A stretch of 64,000 nt of DNA from Paenibacillus sp. FSL H7-0357. GTDB lineage: Bacteria; Bacillota; Bacilli; Paenibacillales; Paenibacillaceae. The DNA lies in assembly GCF_000758525.1 (NCBI RefSeq), contig NZ_CP009241.1, positions 248,001-312,000 on the forward strand. Direction: 5' to 3'. Each line of letters opens with the position of its first letter. Position 1 is the first letter of the stretch. Below the pieces are notes generated by a model. The model saw nothing but the letters and a program-made list of their open reading frames with translations. It was not told the DNA's origin and did not search any database. The translations under genes were made by a program, and so were the position numbers. Positions 46,383 to 58,892 of the stretch are shown piece after piece.

Positions 46383-46427
46383 TTAGCCGCGTAAAGTACG
46401 AATCCGGATATAATCTATCACATTCAT
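46383..46427 (-). CDS. hflX leader peptide, 14 codons
   Basis: A short ORF encoding MNVIDYIRIRTLRG and ending in TAA. GGAGGG lies 6 nt before the ATG, and a sigma-A-like promoter lies 32 nt upstream, so it should be well translated. Arg-Ile-Arg fits the Arg/Lys-X-Arg/Lys motif at which macrolides stall ribosomes, as in the ErmDL leader, which is also 14 codons long with Arg-Leu-Arg. The expected role is antibiotic sensing by stalling, in cis, rather than a stable product. The ORF and its ribosome site are seen; the role is inferred. Confidence 0.65.
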   Translation of the reverse strand: MNVIDYIRIRTLRG

Positions 46428-46458
46428 TTGCAACCCTCCGTTCCTAAAAGTTGTGTTC

Positions 46459-46487
46459 ATTTTAGCACATCAGTCATTTTATGGCAA
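46459..46487 (-). promoter_or_regulatory. Sigma-A promoter of the hflX leader
   Basis: On the minus strand TTGCCA (46482-46487) and TAAAAT (46459-46464) are separated by exactly 17 bp. Transcription should begin near 46452, 25 nt before the leader peptide ATG. Confidence 0.7.
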
Positions 46488-46612
46488 TCCTGATCCTTTG
46501 CAAGCACCTTCTGGAATTTGCGGCTTTTTGGCCACTTGCCATTCAACCAGAAACTTCCTACCTTGTCTGCATATAATATACTAATTGTCTTAATAGGAAG
46601 GAGGGATGAGCC

Positions 46613-47407
46613 ATGGCAGTTCTAACTACAAATACAATCACCAGGAATCCTACCGGCGTTTTAGGACCGATCAGCCAGGCTGTTATAAAAATTGTAAATA
46701 GCGGAACAGCCAAAGCAGTGGTCTATATAACGGGCCTCAACAATGATGTAAGTCCGGCAACCCTCTTTGCCCAGGAATTGTTCGAGGTGAACTACAGGGA
46801 AGTGGTGAGCAAAACTTACAATATCACCGAAAACTTTTTTCAATTTAATGTACTTTATTCTCAGGAAAAGCTGGGTGTTCAGATTTTTCTTGTGGATAGT
46901 GGAGGGAAGTGGTTTCCGGTCAGCCTGACGCAGCTTGCGGTCAGCCGGATTACCTCGGAGTTTCGCGATAACATCGCCGTAACCAGTACTGATTTCGCCG
47001 CAATCAGCTTCCGCAGAAATGGGGCGCTGACGATTCCGGAAGGGGTAGCCGCCGAGATCCGGCCTGACGGTGTGGAAATTCTGGCGTCAACGCCCATCCG
47101 CTACAAAATCGTGGCCGGCGGTACCGTTAACGGCAGCTTTGTTAATTTTCCGACACCGACTACCGATATTTCCGTGAATGACACGGCGCTGCAGGTGAAT
47201 TATACCTGCTCGACGGTTACGGGCGGCAGAGTCATCACGCAGGGCCTGGGCTCCGGGATTTCCGGTGCTTATCAGGATGTGGTGGTCAATCTTCTGAATC
47301 AGCAGCTTTTTTATGATCTTCAGGAGGAACCGGTAACGCTTGTGGTCAGCTCGCTCGCCGGGGAGGATAATCTGGCAGCCACCTTTAGAATGGCGGAGCA
47401 ATGGTAG
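46613..47407 (+). CDS. Hypothetical beta-rich protein, probable spore-surface protein
   Basis: A 264-residue protein without signal peptide or membrane segment, rich in Thr, Asn, Val and beta propensity. Its first 115 residues resemble the N-terminal domain of the collagen-like protein at 25943: both start M-x-x-L-(S/T)-T, then a V.V.N....A.V...G strand pair, L-x-x-x-E, V.x.Y......F.F and VQ..L....G...V strands. The second half (TTDISVNDTALQVNYTCSTV) is unlike the collagen protein. A role in the outer spore layers is inferred only from this similarity. GGAGGG precedes the ATG. A two-way terminator separates it from the helicase gene. Confidence 0.6.
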   Translation: MAVLTTNTITRNPTGVLGPISQAVIKIVNSGTAKAVVYITGLNNDVSPATLFAQELFEVNYREVVSKTYNITENFFQFNVLYSQEKLGVQIFLVDSGGKWFPVSLTQLAVSRITSEFRDNIAVTSTDFAAISFRRNGALTIPEGVAAEIRPDGVEILASTPIRYKIVAGGTVNGSFVNFPTPTTDISVNDTALQVNYTCSTVTGGRVITQGLGSGISGAYQDVVVNLLNQQLFYDLQEEPVTLVVSSLAGEDNLAATFRMAEQW

Positions 47408-47453
47408 GATTGGCTGCACCGGACAGCAGTCTTACTCCATAATCCGGGCATAC

Positions 47454-47499
47454 AAAAAGAACACCGGCGCATGCAGCATGCAGCAGATGTTCTTTTTTT
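47454..47499. terminator. Bidirectional terminator
   Basis: AAAAAGAACA and TGTTCTTTTT flank an inner GCATGC/GCATGC hairpin, giving T runs on both strands. It serves the gene ending at 47407 and the helicase gene ending at 47559. Confidence 0.85.
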
Positions 47500-47558
47500 G
47501 CACGTTATAGGTGATGCCTGCTGCTTCAAGAGCTTGAAGGAAAGAGGAGAGGGCCGGG

Positions 47559-50593
<3,035 letters not shown>

Positions 50594-50597
<4 letters not shown>

Positions 50598-52228
50598 GGG
50601 ATCAGCTTTCCTTTCCGCAGCTCTTCCTGCAGTGCGCGCAGCCGGCTGTACCGGAAGGTGAAGGAATCCAGAAATTGTTCCCACCGCTCCTCGCGTTTCA
50701 GCTTTTTATAGAGCTTGGACAAGCGCTTTAACAGTTTTACAGCCGCTTTGTAGCCGTGCCGGTTCTTCTCCAGCACGAACCGTTCTGCCGCCTGATGATA
50801 GAACGGGAGCAGCAGCTCCGGCGCGTTTTTCTCGATCGGCTGGAGGTCGCTGACACGGAAATCGGCGGGTTCCTTGCCGGAGGAGAGCTGGTAATCCATC
50901 CATTCCTGCCAGCGCCCGTGGTCCAGCAGCATTTCTTCATAAATCTCCCGGGACAGCGGCAGCATGCCGATCAGCGTATCCCACATCCGGGATTCGGTCT
51001 CCGGCAGGCGGCGGACGGCTTCCTCCCAGTATCCGGCATAGTTCTTCAGGTTATATAGGCGGCTGGTCAGCAGAGGGCCGATTTCGGCCAGCCACAGAGC
51101 AAGGCGGGACCAATGTCCGGCCTCCGCCAGGGGAGCCAGAAAGCTCATCAGCTCGTCCGGGTAGAGACCCGGGCGTTCGGAAGCTTTGCCAAGCAGCTCC
51201 CAGGCGCCTTTGTCATCGTTCAGATAGAAATACATCCGGCTCTCCGCCAGTTGCTGCGAGTGGCGCGAGAGTGATATGCCGGCTTCCTCGCCGGTCTGGC
51301 GGAGCGCTTCCAGCTCTTCCAGGTACATAGCCGGGCCGCTTGCATTCGGTGCAATCCAGCCTCTCCAGATCAGATCGTAGCAGAGGGAGTAATAAGGCTG
51401 TTCCCGTGAACGGTCGCGCGGCTCATTCAGCATCTCACGCCGCAGATAGGCCAGCGTTTCGCTGACCCGGGGCCAGGCTTCCGGCTCTGCGGCGAGCGGC
51501 AGGCTGTTTTTCATGAGATCTGTTACCGCTTTTTGCAGCTCGGAGACAGCAACAGAGGTATAATAACCCAGAGAAGCACCTGCTCCCGGGACGTGAGGGC
51601 CTGCCGGTTTCAGTAAGCTTTCCAGCACAAAGAGATGGGCATGAAGCTTATATAAGAGCCCGGAGGCCGGAGGGAGCGCTGGAGTGGCCTCGGAGATGGC
51701 TGCCAGCGCCCTGTCGGTGTATTGGGAATTCCGCACGGTAGGCGCCAGCGGTGCGGTGAGCAGCGCTAAGTATTCACGCCACTGCTCCACATTTCCGGAT
51801 GGAACCAGGGCAGCCAGCTCCTCCAGCTGCTCCTTGCGGCGGGCGGAGCCACCGGCAACGGGAGTCTCCTTGACTACCGGATTGCGGATCCATTGACTTG
51901 TCGTCTTGGCATTGGCCAGCATATGCACCAGCCGGCCCTGCTGCTCGGCATACTTCATTAATACAGCAGCCATATGCTTGCAGGAATGCTGTACCGGGCA
52001 GCTGCAACGGCTGGCGGACAGGGTATCCAGATCAATAGTTACGCTGTAGTCTTCCCCGCCTTCCACGAGCGCCAGAATGCTCCCGACTGAGATCATTTTG
52101 AACGCATGGACACGGTCCTGCTTATAATACTGAAATCCCCGTTTGAGGGTGATGTCACTGAATTGATAGGCTACGTCTGAAATAAGCTTGTCCCATTCCT
52201 GATCGGCCATGTAGAAATTTCGCTGCAT
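50594..52228 (-). CDS. SWIM zinc-finger protein (YwqB-type)
   Basis: A 544-residue protein whose N-terminal SWIM motif CSCPVQHSCKHMAAVLM (about residues 83-99, CxC...CxH) binds zinc and probably nucleic acid or protein. The remaining 430 residues are helical with many Trp, Leu and Glu, possibly a repeat solenoid. CAGGAGA precedes the ATG. It is translationally coupled to the SNF2 gene, which suggests a common complex. No other function can be read from the sequence. Confidence 0.88.
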
Positions 52229-52409
52229 CGCAATTGGTCTCCTGTAGCAAATTGGTCTTAACTCATTTTCTCATTATAACATTTGTGACGATCTTATCCT
52301 TAACTCCCTAAAATCTTAAAGAATATGACATGCTCCATATTGCCGTATAGGCGAACATGCTACTCTAAGGTCTGAACTAAGCGAACTGCGGAAGGATGAA
52401 GCTGCACCC

Positions 52410-54728
52410 ATGCTGCGATTTAAATTAAAATACTTGCTGAACAATAAGCAGACCCGGCTGATTCTGATGCTGACATTCAGTGTATCTCTATTAATTACTC
52501 TAATTGGCCTGTTCTCCTATAGAGAGTACAGGAATGCGCTGGATACTGAGCTGAACACGCCAAATGTAGAGCTGCTGCAAATTAACATGGATGTGACTAA
52601 CCGGGCATTCCGGGAATCTGATAATAAAGCGGTCGATCTGGCCTTTCACCCGGCCGTCCTTAAATATATGGATGCCGATCCGGCGGATAATGCGCTGGCG
52701 GCTGCAGAGCCGCAGAATTTCCTGAAGACGCTCGCTACGGAGCCGGATGTCCATGCCATCAGTGTAATCAAGTTCGGGGATCATTCCGTCGTCTCCAGCA
52801 ATTACGGGTATAGAGCTCTCTGGGAAGAAGCACCGGAGCATGCCTGGAACTCATGGATTGATGAAATGAAACAGAAGCCGCTGCTGATTAAAAGAAGAGT
52901 ATATACCGGCACGGATGCCCGGCTGACCGGCACGGAGCTGCTCTCGCTGGCCCGGCCGATTGTCCGGAACGGGGACGTCACAGGCGCGGTATTGATCGAT
53001 CTGGACTATGACATGCTGTTCTCCAAAATGTACACCCATTTATCCAGCTATCAATTTGTATATAACCTGGAGGGAGAGCTGATTTACCCAAAGCTCAATC
53101 TGCCTTTCCCTCTGGCGGACATGAATAATGTGCTGTCGGACATTGATGTAAGTCCGTTTGCCCATGTGAAGCTTCAAGGCAAGGCCTATATGGCGAACCA
53201 GACGTTCTCGAATGTCACCGGCTGGCGGCTGATTTCCCTCGTTCCGATGGAGCAGCTGCTGAAGAATGTGAAGACGGCACGCAATATGATGCTGATGCTC
53301 TCGCTGATTTCGATCGCTGTTGGCTGCTCCGCTATTTATTATTACAGCTTTGCCGCATTCCGGCCGCTGAAGCGGATCAATAAACTCCTGATGCCCGACC
53401 AGAAGCTGGCCGGTCATGGAAATCTTTATGATTTGGAGCCGGTCATCGGCAAATTGGTCGGTGATTTTCAGAGCAAGTCGCTGGTGGCCGAATGGAGCCT
53501 GCCGGAGCTAAGGTCCAAATTTGTTAGCGATCTGATTACCCGGAGCATCGGGACGCAGGAGACGTTGACGAAATGGGAGCACTACTTTGGAGGCTGGAAG
53601 GAAGGGCCCTTCGTAATTCTGACGATCTCTGTAGACCGCCATTCTAAGTGGACCTCCGCATATGTGGAAGAGGATCAGCTGCTGCTTAAATATGCGATGA
53701 ACAACATTGTATTTGAGTTCTTCGGGCCTGCCTGGCGGACGGTTACGGCCACTCCCCGGAAGGACAGCCTCGTGGTGCTGCTGCAGCCCAAAGATGATAA
53801 CAGCGGCCATCTGCGCGAGGATGCCGGTAAGCTGATTGCCATTCTGTCCGACGTCTTAAAAGTATCGGTATCCATAGGCATCGGCGAACCGGTCTCCGCG
53901 ATTTCACAGGTAGCCCGGTCCTACTCGGAGTCCGAGCTGGCTTTATCTTATCGTCTATATGAAGGCTACGGTCATGTCCGTGAGTTTTCGGCGAAGGAGA
54001 GCAAATATGAGGAAGGCGGCGCAGCGGCGGATGATGCCTGGCGGCTGGAAGTGCTGCATGCGCTGAAGTCTTTTGATGCAGCGACTGCCCTGCAATGGGT
54101 CCGCAAGTGGTCGGCTGATACCCGCAAGAAAGCCGTGCAGCCGCAAAAAGTTGTTCGTGTTGTAGATGATTTAATAGGAGAAATTCTAAATATGGCGACT
54201 TCCGGGGGTCATCCGCTGCCAGCCGAGCTGGCGGATTATACGTGGCATCAAGTGATGACGATGGATTTGTCCGATATTGAGGAGATGCTCTGTAGTATTG
54301 TTATTCATATGTCAGGTGTACTTGAAGTGCACAGACAGTCCAAAGAATATCTGATGGTACAGGAACTGATCCGGTACATGGAATCTCATTTGCAGGATAA
54401 CATCGGACTGCAGGATATCGCTGCCCATGTCAAAATGGGCGTTTCCTCCGTAAGCACCATCTTCAAGGAAGAGACGGGTACGACACTATATGATTATTTG
54501 ACCAACCTGAGAATAGATAAAGCCTGTGAATTGCTGCAAGGCAGCAGCCTAAAGATTGCCGAAATTGCTCTTCGGGTCGGATACCAGAATGAGAACAGCT
54601 TCATCCGTGCTTTCCGGAAGATCAAATCGGTTACACCGGGCAAGTTCCGTGAGAGCAGCAAATATCCCAATGAATATGCAGATCGGCCAAAACCGCGCCA
54701 TTCCGGCGTTTCTGACGATTCAGAATAA
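52410..54728 (+). CDS. Membrane-bound AraC-family regulator with extracellular Cache-like sensor
   Basis: A 772-residue one-component sensor-regulator. TM1 lies near residues 18-37 (LILMLTFSVSLLITLIGLF), an extracellular sensor spans about 40-290, TM2 about 293-316 (MMLMLSLISIAVGCSAIYYY), then a long cytoplasmic region. A C-terminal AraC/XylS domain (about 650-750) has NIGLQDIAAHVKMGVSSVSTIF and IAEIALRVGYQNENSFIRAFR. Such proteins control nearby sugar or solute-uptake genes. Here the next gene is a TctC-type binding protein 170 bp downstream, a possible target. The start has only a weak GGATGA-like site, so the N-terminus is slightly uncertain. Confidence 0.88.
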   Translation: MLRFKLKYLLNNKQTRLILMLTFSVSLLITLIGLFSYREYRNALDTELNTPNVELLQINMDVTNRAFRESDNKAVDLAFHPAVLKYMDADPADNALAAAEPQNFLKTLATEPDVHAISVIKFGDHSVVSSNYGYRALWEEAPEHAWNSWIDEMKQKPLLIKRRVYTGTDARLTGTELLSLARPIVRNGDVTGAVLIDLDYDMLFSKMYTHLSSYQFVYNLEGELIYPKLNLPFPLADMNNVLSDIDVSPFAHVKLQGKAYMANQTFSNVTGWRLISLVPMEQLLKNVKTARNMMLMLSLISIAVGCSAIYYYSFAAFRPLKRINKLLMPDQKLAGHGNLYDLEPVIGKLVGDFQSKSLVAEWSLPELRSKFVSDLITRSIGTQETLTKWEHYFGGWKEGPFVILTISVDRHSKWTSAYVEEDQLLLKYAMNNIVFEFFGPAWRTVTATPRKDSLVVLLQPKDDNSGHLREDAGKLIAILSDVLKVSVSIGIGEPVSAISQVARSYSESELALSYRLYEGYGHVREFSAKESKYEEGGAAADDAWRLEVLHALKSFDAATALQWVRKWSADTRKKAVQPQKVVRVVDDLIGEILNMATSGGHPLPAELADYTWHQVMTMDLSDIEEMLCSIVIHMSGVLEVHRQSKEYLMVQELIRYMESHLQDNIGLQDIAAHVKMGVSSVSTIFKEETGTTLYDYLTNLRIDKACELLQGSSLKIAEIALRVGYQNENSFIRAFRKIKSVTPGKFRESSKYPNEYADRPKPRHSGVSDDSE

Positions 54729-54905
54729 GATTATACGATTGATGGCAACCCCCCGTTTACGTTAAAGTTCTATTTGAGAAAACTTTCACAGATTCGTGAA
54801 TGAGACTGTGATTGAAGAAACTTGGGGGGTGAAGCGGCGCACGCATGGCAGTAGATCCATTGTGGCCTGCGGCTCAATTGTCATTATTAAGGAAGAGGGA
54901 TGGTC

Positions 54906-55916
54906 TTGAAACGGACAACAAAAATAGGCATTTGGACGGCATCCGTCCTGGCGGTTTTGACGATGGTATGGGCCGGAAACCGCATGATAACCAGCGATAA
55001 CAGCCGGGAGAACGTAAGCGGTGATTTTCCGGTGAAACCGATTACCTTAATCGTGCCTTATGCAGCGGGCGGAGGGACGGATACCACAGCAAGAGCTTTA
55101 GCTAAAGCAACAGAGAAGGTACTGGGCCAGCCGATTATCGTGCTCAACCGGACAGGCGGCGGAGGTTCCGTCGGACTCATGGAGGGCGCCAATGCCAAGG
55201 GCGATGGGTATACGGTCACCTTTCTTCCTGCCGAGCTCACCATCCTGCCGCATCTGGGATTGCTTCCGATTACCTATGAGAAGTTCAAACCGATCGCCCA
55301 AACGAATTTTGATCCTTCCGCCATAACCGTAAGAGCCGAAGCGCCGTGGCAAACCGTAAATGAGTTTCTCGACTTTGCGAAAGCGCATCCAGGTGAATTG
55401 AAAATGGGGAACGCAGGAACGGGGAGTATTTGGCATTTGGCTGCCGTAACATTGGAGCGGGAAACCGGTGTGAAGTTTGCACATATTCCTTTTGAAGGGG
55501 GAGGCCCTGCCGTCTCCGCCTTGATGGACGGTTTTGTCGATGCAGTGCCTGTAAGCCCTGCCGAAGTGAAAAAGTATGTGGATGAAGGGAAGCTGCGGAC
55601 GCTGGCGGTCAACGCCGACAAGCGCTCGGAGGCAATGCCTGGCGTACCCACGCTGGAGGAAGAGACGGGGATACATGTCAATTTCACAGGTACATGGAGG
55701 GGACTAGCTGTACCGAAGGATACGCCGGACGCTATTGCCGAGCTGCTGGCCGGGGCCTTTATCAAAGGGACAGAGGACAGGGACTTCCGCGAGTATATGA
55801 AAATCAACGGATTAGGGCTGCTGGTCACAGACGGCAAGGCGTTCTCCAAGCAATTGAAGGAAAGCGACGATTTATTCTCCGGGATGATCCCGCAGCTAGG
55901 GCTAAGCCGTAAGTAA
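54906..55916 (+). CDS. Tripartite tricarboxylate transporter binding protein (TctC/Bug family), orphan
   Basis: A 336-residue extracytoplasmic binding protein of the Bug/TctC family. A hydrophobic N-terminus (IGIWTASVLAVLTMVWAG) without lipobox cysteine is followed by FPVKPITLIVPYAAGGGTDTTARALA, the family signature for carboxylate binding. KMGNAGTGSIWHLAAV and HIPFEGGGPAVSALMDG are the other conserved loops. The TTG at 54906 is preferred since GAGGG lies 6 nt before it; the ATG at 54900 abuts the ribosome site. TctA and TctB membrane genes are absent nearby. It may serve another permease, or act as a sensor partner for the membrane AraC protein upstream. Confidence 0.87.
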   Translation: MKRTTKIGIWTASVLAVLTMVWAGNRMITSDNSRENVSGDFPVKPITLIVPYAAGGGTDTTARALAKATEKVLGQPIIVLNRTGGGGSVGLMEGANAKGDGYTVTFLPAELTILPHLGLLPITYEKFKPIAQTNFDPSAITVRAEAPWQTVNEFLDFAKAHPGELKMGNAGTGSIWHLAAVTLERETGVKFAHIPFEGGGPAVSALMDGFVDAVPVSPAEVKKYVDEGKLRTLAVNADKRSEAMPGVPTLEEETGIHVNFTGTWRGLAVPKDTPDAIAELLAGAFIKGTEDRDFREYMKINGLGLLVTDGKAFSKQLKESDDLFSGMIPQLGLSRK

Positions 55917-55961
55917 CATGAAAGCGCCGTCAGGCAAATTTTCTCAGAATCTGCTGCTCAC

Positions 55962-56034
55962 TGATGATTTACCTTTAGTGGACAGGTAAGGTCTTGGGGC
56001 TGATTTGCTGCGCCTTCTTCAGGTAAAATCATCA
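55962..56034 (+). promoter_or_regulatory. Long inverted repeat in the kdgT leader
   Basis: TGATGATTTACCT (55962) is mirrored by AGGTAAAATCATCA (56021-56034), 46 nt apart, with weaker pairing inside. It lies 46 nt before the kdgT start. No T run follows. It could be an RNA leader structure or the end of a repeat. Role unknown. Confidence 0.4.
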
Positions 56035-56079
56035 ATTTATGCAAGAATTAAGAATCCGACATGAAAGGTCTGATAAGAT

Positions 56080-57084
56080 ATGAAAATTAAAAAAGCGCTG
56101 GACAAAATTCCCGGCGGTATGATGCTGGTACCGTTGTTCCTCGGGGCGATCATTCACACCGCTTTCCCGAATGCGGGCGAATATTTTGGCGGCTTCACCA
56201 AAGGGCTGATGACGGGGACTGTACCGATTCTGGCGGTTTGGTTCTTCTGTATGGGGGCGGCTATAGATGTACGCGCTACAGGAAGTGTGCTGCGGAAATC
56301 AGGTACATTGGTACTGACCAAAATTGCCGTGGCCTGGGTAATAGCCCTGATCGCGATCCAGTTTCTGCCGGAGGGCGGCATTCAAAACGGCTTCTTCGCC
56401 GGATTGTCGGTGCTGGCTATTATCTCTGCGATGGATATGACCAACGGTGGACTGTACGCCTCCATTATGCAGCAATATGGCACCAAAGAAGAATCCGGCG
56501 CATTCGTGCTGATGTCACTGGAATCCGGCCCGCTGGTAACGATGCTTATCTTGGGCAGCACCGGGGTAGCTGTATTTGAACCGCATGTCTTTGTGGGTGC
56601 TGTGCTTCCTTTTCTGATCGGTTTTGTTCTGGGCAACCTGGATCATGATCTCCGTACCTACTTTGGCAAAGCGACACAAACACTTATTCCGTTCTTCGGT
56701 TTCGCACTGGGCAGCTCCATCGACCTCGGTGTCATCGTAGATACCGGACTGCTTGGCATTCTGCTGGGTATCGTAGTCATCATTATTACAGGGATTCCGC
56801 TGATTCTGGCCGATAAGTTTATCGGCGGCGGCAACGGCACTGCCGGACTTGCGGCCTCCAGCACCGCCGGGGCAGCCGTAGCCAACCCTATGCTTGTGGC
56901 CAATATGAAGCCTGAATTCCTGCCGGCTGCAGAATCAGCCACGGCACTTGTTGCGGCTTCCGTCATTGTCACCTCTATTCTCGTTCCGATCATTACCGCA
57001 TACTATTCCGACTATATGCGGAAAAAGAATCCCCCGGCTGCCGATGGCCCCGTGGATCTGAAAACTCAGAAAGCTGCAATCTAA
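56080..57084 (+). CDS. kdgT: 2-keto-3-deoxygluconate permease
   Basis: A 334-residue transporter of the KdgT family, which imports 2-keto-3-deoxygluconate, an intermediate of pectin and uronate breakdown, by proton symport. About ten membrane helices are visible. Family signatures are [22 protein letters not shown] at the start, [29 protein letters not shown] and the late [23 protein letters not shown] lies upstream of the ATG. No kdgK or kdgA adjoins it. The unsaturated uronyl hydrolase encoded at 37331 yields a precursor of this kind of compound, a loose functional link. Confidence 0.92.
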   Translation: MKIKKALDKIPGGMMLVPLFLGAIIHTAFPNAGEYFGGFTKGLMTGTVPILAVWFFCMGAAIDVRATGSVLRKSGTLVLTKIAVAWVIALIAIQFLPEGGIQNGFFAGLSVLAIISAMDMTNGGLYASIMQQYGTKEESGAFVLMSLESGPLVTMLILGSTGVAVFEPHVFVGAVLPFLIGFVLGNLDHDLRTYFGKATQTLIPFFGFALGSSIDLGVIVDTGLLGILLGIVVIIITGIPLILADKFIGGGNGTAGLAASSTAGAAVANPMLVANMKPEFLPAAESATALVAASVIVTSILVPIITAYYSDYMRKKNPPAADGPVDLKTQKAAI

Positions 57085-57155
57085 TTACGTCATATAACAA
57101 CGTAAATACTTTACAATTAATGATTACAAAAGCTAAGATTAGCTTCAAAAAGCTG

Positions 57156-57200
57156 GGATCTTCCGGACGCCTAATGGGCGGTGCCGGAGGGTCCTTTTTT
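57156..57200 (+). terminator. Rho-independent terminator after kdgT
   Basis: A long stem (GGATC...CCGG with CCGGAGGGTCC, inner GCC/GGC) with a TAAT loop is followed by six T. Confidence 0.85.
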
Positions 57201-57346
57201 AAAAGATAAGCGTACTATGTCAACAAGCTAAAACTGACTATAAAAGCAACTCAAACACACCTAACTCTTTGTTTTCCAAAAAATAGTTAGCAACTGACGA
57301 AGAGCGATGGACAGAACCGGAAGGTCTCGAACTTGAAAGGAAATAG

Positions 57347-57492
57347 CCTCGTGTTCAATCCTGTTATGCAATCTGGCTGAGTGCAGATCGAGATCTAACG
57401 TACAATTCGCATTAACAGGACGAGGTGGATAAGGCTTATTTACGAGGTCTGGGCCTCTAGAATTTAATCCGATCTTCCCTCAGTCCCAGACC
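57347..57492 (-). ncRNA. Candidate bridge (seek) RNA of the IS110-family element
   Basis: On the transposase strand, just after its stop, two hairpins with large internal loops lie in tandem. The first pairs 57485-57492 with 57446-57453 (GGTCTGGG/CCCAGACC) around a 31-nt loop. The second pairs 57420-57425 with 57347-57352 (CCTCGT/ACGAGG) and 57409-57419 with 57360-57369 (CCTGTTAATGC/GCATAACAGG, one bulge) around a 39-nt loop. Two loops of this size are what is expected for target- and donor-binding loops, and the 3' position fits IS1111-type elements. Pairings were made by hand. Confidence 0.6.
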
Positions 57493-57518
57493 CACCGGTT
57501 CAGTCATTTCAGGCTTGT

Positions 57519-58892
57519 TCAGGCAACATCCAGCGTAATGAAACAGCTAAAACGGAGCTTCTTATTGATCTCCTTGGCAAACGGACAAGAGGGCTTGGTG
57601 GAGAGAAAGGGCTTCTTGTCACGTAGCATCGCAAATGCAATTTTCAGCATCTTATTCCCCATAGCTACAAAAATGGAGCGAGGATGCTTCCCGCGGCTCT
57701 TTAACCGCTCGTAAAACGGTTTGAGATCCGGGTTATGCAGGCAGAGGCTTCGACCGGCTAAGTAGGCAACATAGCGCAAATGAGAGTTCCCTTGCTTGGA
57801 AATTTTTCCATAAGATCCGGCACTTCCGCCCGTTTGCTTAACGACGGGATTCGTTCCTGCTTTCTTAATCAACTGTCCGGCATGAGTGTAATGGGACACA
57901 TCGCCAATCTCAGCGTAGAGCTCGGCTGCAGTGGAAACGCCAAGGCCTGGAACGGTAAGTAAAACCCGCCCGTCGGTCTGAAGCAAAAGGGCTTCGATCT
58001 CCTGCTCAAGCGTATCGATCTTAGCGTCAAAGGCGCGAAGATCCTGCAGCTTCATTCGCAGCAGAAGGAGTTCGGGACGAAGCGTTTGTTCGTCAGATGA
58101 GAGCGACTCCGCAGCCACCAGAAGGAGCTTGCGAATCGCAGCGACTCGAAGCTTCAGGTTATGCTGGATGGACAACCTCCGGAGTCCCGTTTCCCCCAGC
58201 TTACAAATCGCAGCAGGATGTGGATAGTGCTCCATGAAGAAAAGGGAGGCCTTTCCCCAAAAGTTGCTAAACACCTTGATTTTCCGAGCCCGCCCATTCT
58301 GATGGTCGGCATAGCCCTGAAATTCGCGCCAAACGATGTCCATGAGTGTTCGGATTTCCATCCGCAGAGTGGAGCGTTTGCGGATCTCCGAGCGTCTGGC
58401 CCGGGTGAGAACATGCAACTGCCGTTGAAGGCCCTCGGCCAAACGAAACTCGGTGGCTTTATTGCTCTTCAGCGCATGAGCGATAGCGACTAGATCGAGG
58501 TCATCGGTTTTACACCAGTTCAGCGCACTTGCCCGCTCTTCGAAAGTCGTATACGCGTTGAGAATCTGGACGAGGTAGCCTTGCTTGGCCATTTCTCTAA
58601 CGATATCTTCATAGTAATGGCCAGTAGCTTCAATTCCTAAAAACAGGCGTACGGCCCCAGTGGAGGCCACCGCTTGTTCGATGGCATGGTATAGAGTCTG
58701 CATGCCGGATTGATTGACGGAAAAGAAAAAGGGTTTTGCAAGGATGTCGCCGAAATAATTGCAGATCAGGGCTTTTTGGTGGAGTTTGGCCGCATCGATA
58801 GCAACGATGAGGACCTGCTCCAGGTTAACACCCCGTAGTTGTTGACTGAACTTGGTTCCCTTTAAGCCTTGAATGTGTAGGGATTTCCCCAT
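57519..58892 (-). CDS. IS110-family transposase (DEDD recombinase)
   Basis: A 457-residue serine-assisted DEDD recombinase. The N-terminal RuvC-like fold has VAIDAAKLHQKAL (first Asp), LFLGIEATGHY (Glu) and WCKTDDLDLVAIAHAL (Asp pair). A helical middle follows. The C-terminal Tnp_IS110 domain has LLTVPGLGVSTAAELYAEIGD and GSYGKISKQGNSHLRYVAYLAG, in which the conserved Ser acts. AGGAGGT precedes the ATG. No frameshift or internal stop is seen, so the enzyme looks intact. Such enzymes are guided by a structured non-coding RNA from the element; see the candidate at 57347-57492. Confidence 0.95.
   Translation of the reverse strand: MGKSLHIQGLKGTKFSQQLRGVNLEQVLIVAIDAAKLHQKALICNYFGDILAKPFFFSVNQSGMQTLYHAIEQAVASTGAVRLFLGIEATGHYYEDIVREMAKQGYLVQILNAYTTFEERASALNWCKTDDLDLVAIAHALKSNKATEFRLAEGLQRQLHVLTRARRSEIRKRSTLRMEIRTLMDIVWREFQGYADHQNGRARKIKVFSNFWGKASLFFMEHYPHPAAICKLGETGLRRLSIQHNLKLRVAAIRKLLLVAAESLSSDEQTLRPELLLLRMKLQDLRAFDAKIDTLEQEIEALLLQTDGRVLLTVPGLGVSTAAELYAEIGDVSHYTHAGQLIKKAGTNPVVKQTGGSAGSYGKISKQGNSHLRYVAYLAGRSLCLHNPDLKPFYERLKSRGKHPRSIFVAMGNKMLKIAFAMLRDKKPFLSTKPSCPFAKEINKKLRFSCFITLDVA

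Larger units (their letters stand above)
46051..46452 (-). promoter_or_regulatory. Candidate attenuator leader RNA of hflX
   Basis: From the predicted start near 46452 the RNA holds a ribosome site, a 14-codon ORF, hairpins at 46380-46359 and 46360-46344 (CTCTGC/GCAGAG), then about 260 nt of less structured RNA and the terminator. GCCTTGTGC (46356-46348) can pair with the 5' arm of the terminator (GCACAGGC) through 8 bp with one bulge, giving a possible antiterminator. A ribosome stalled on the leader ORF would open the hairpin that contains GCCTTGTGC. Pairings were found by eye. Confidence 0.6.
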
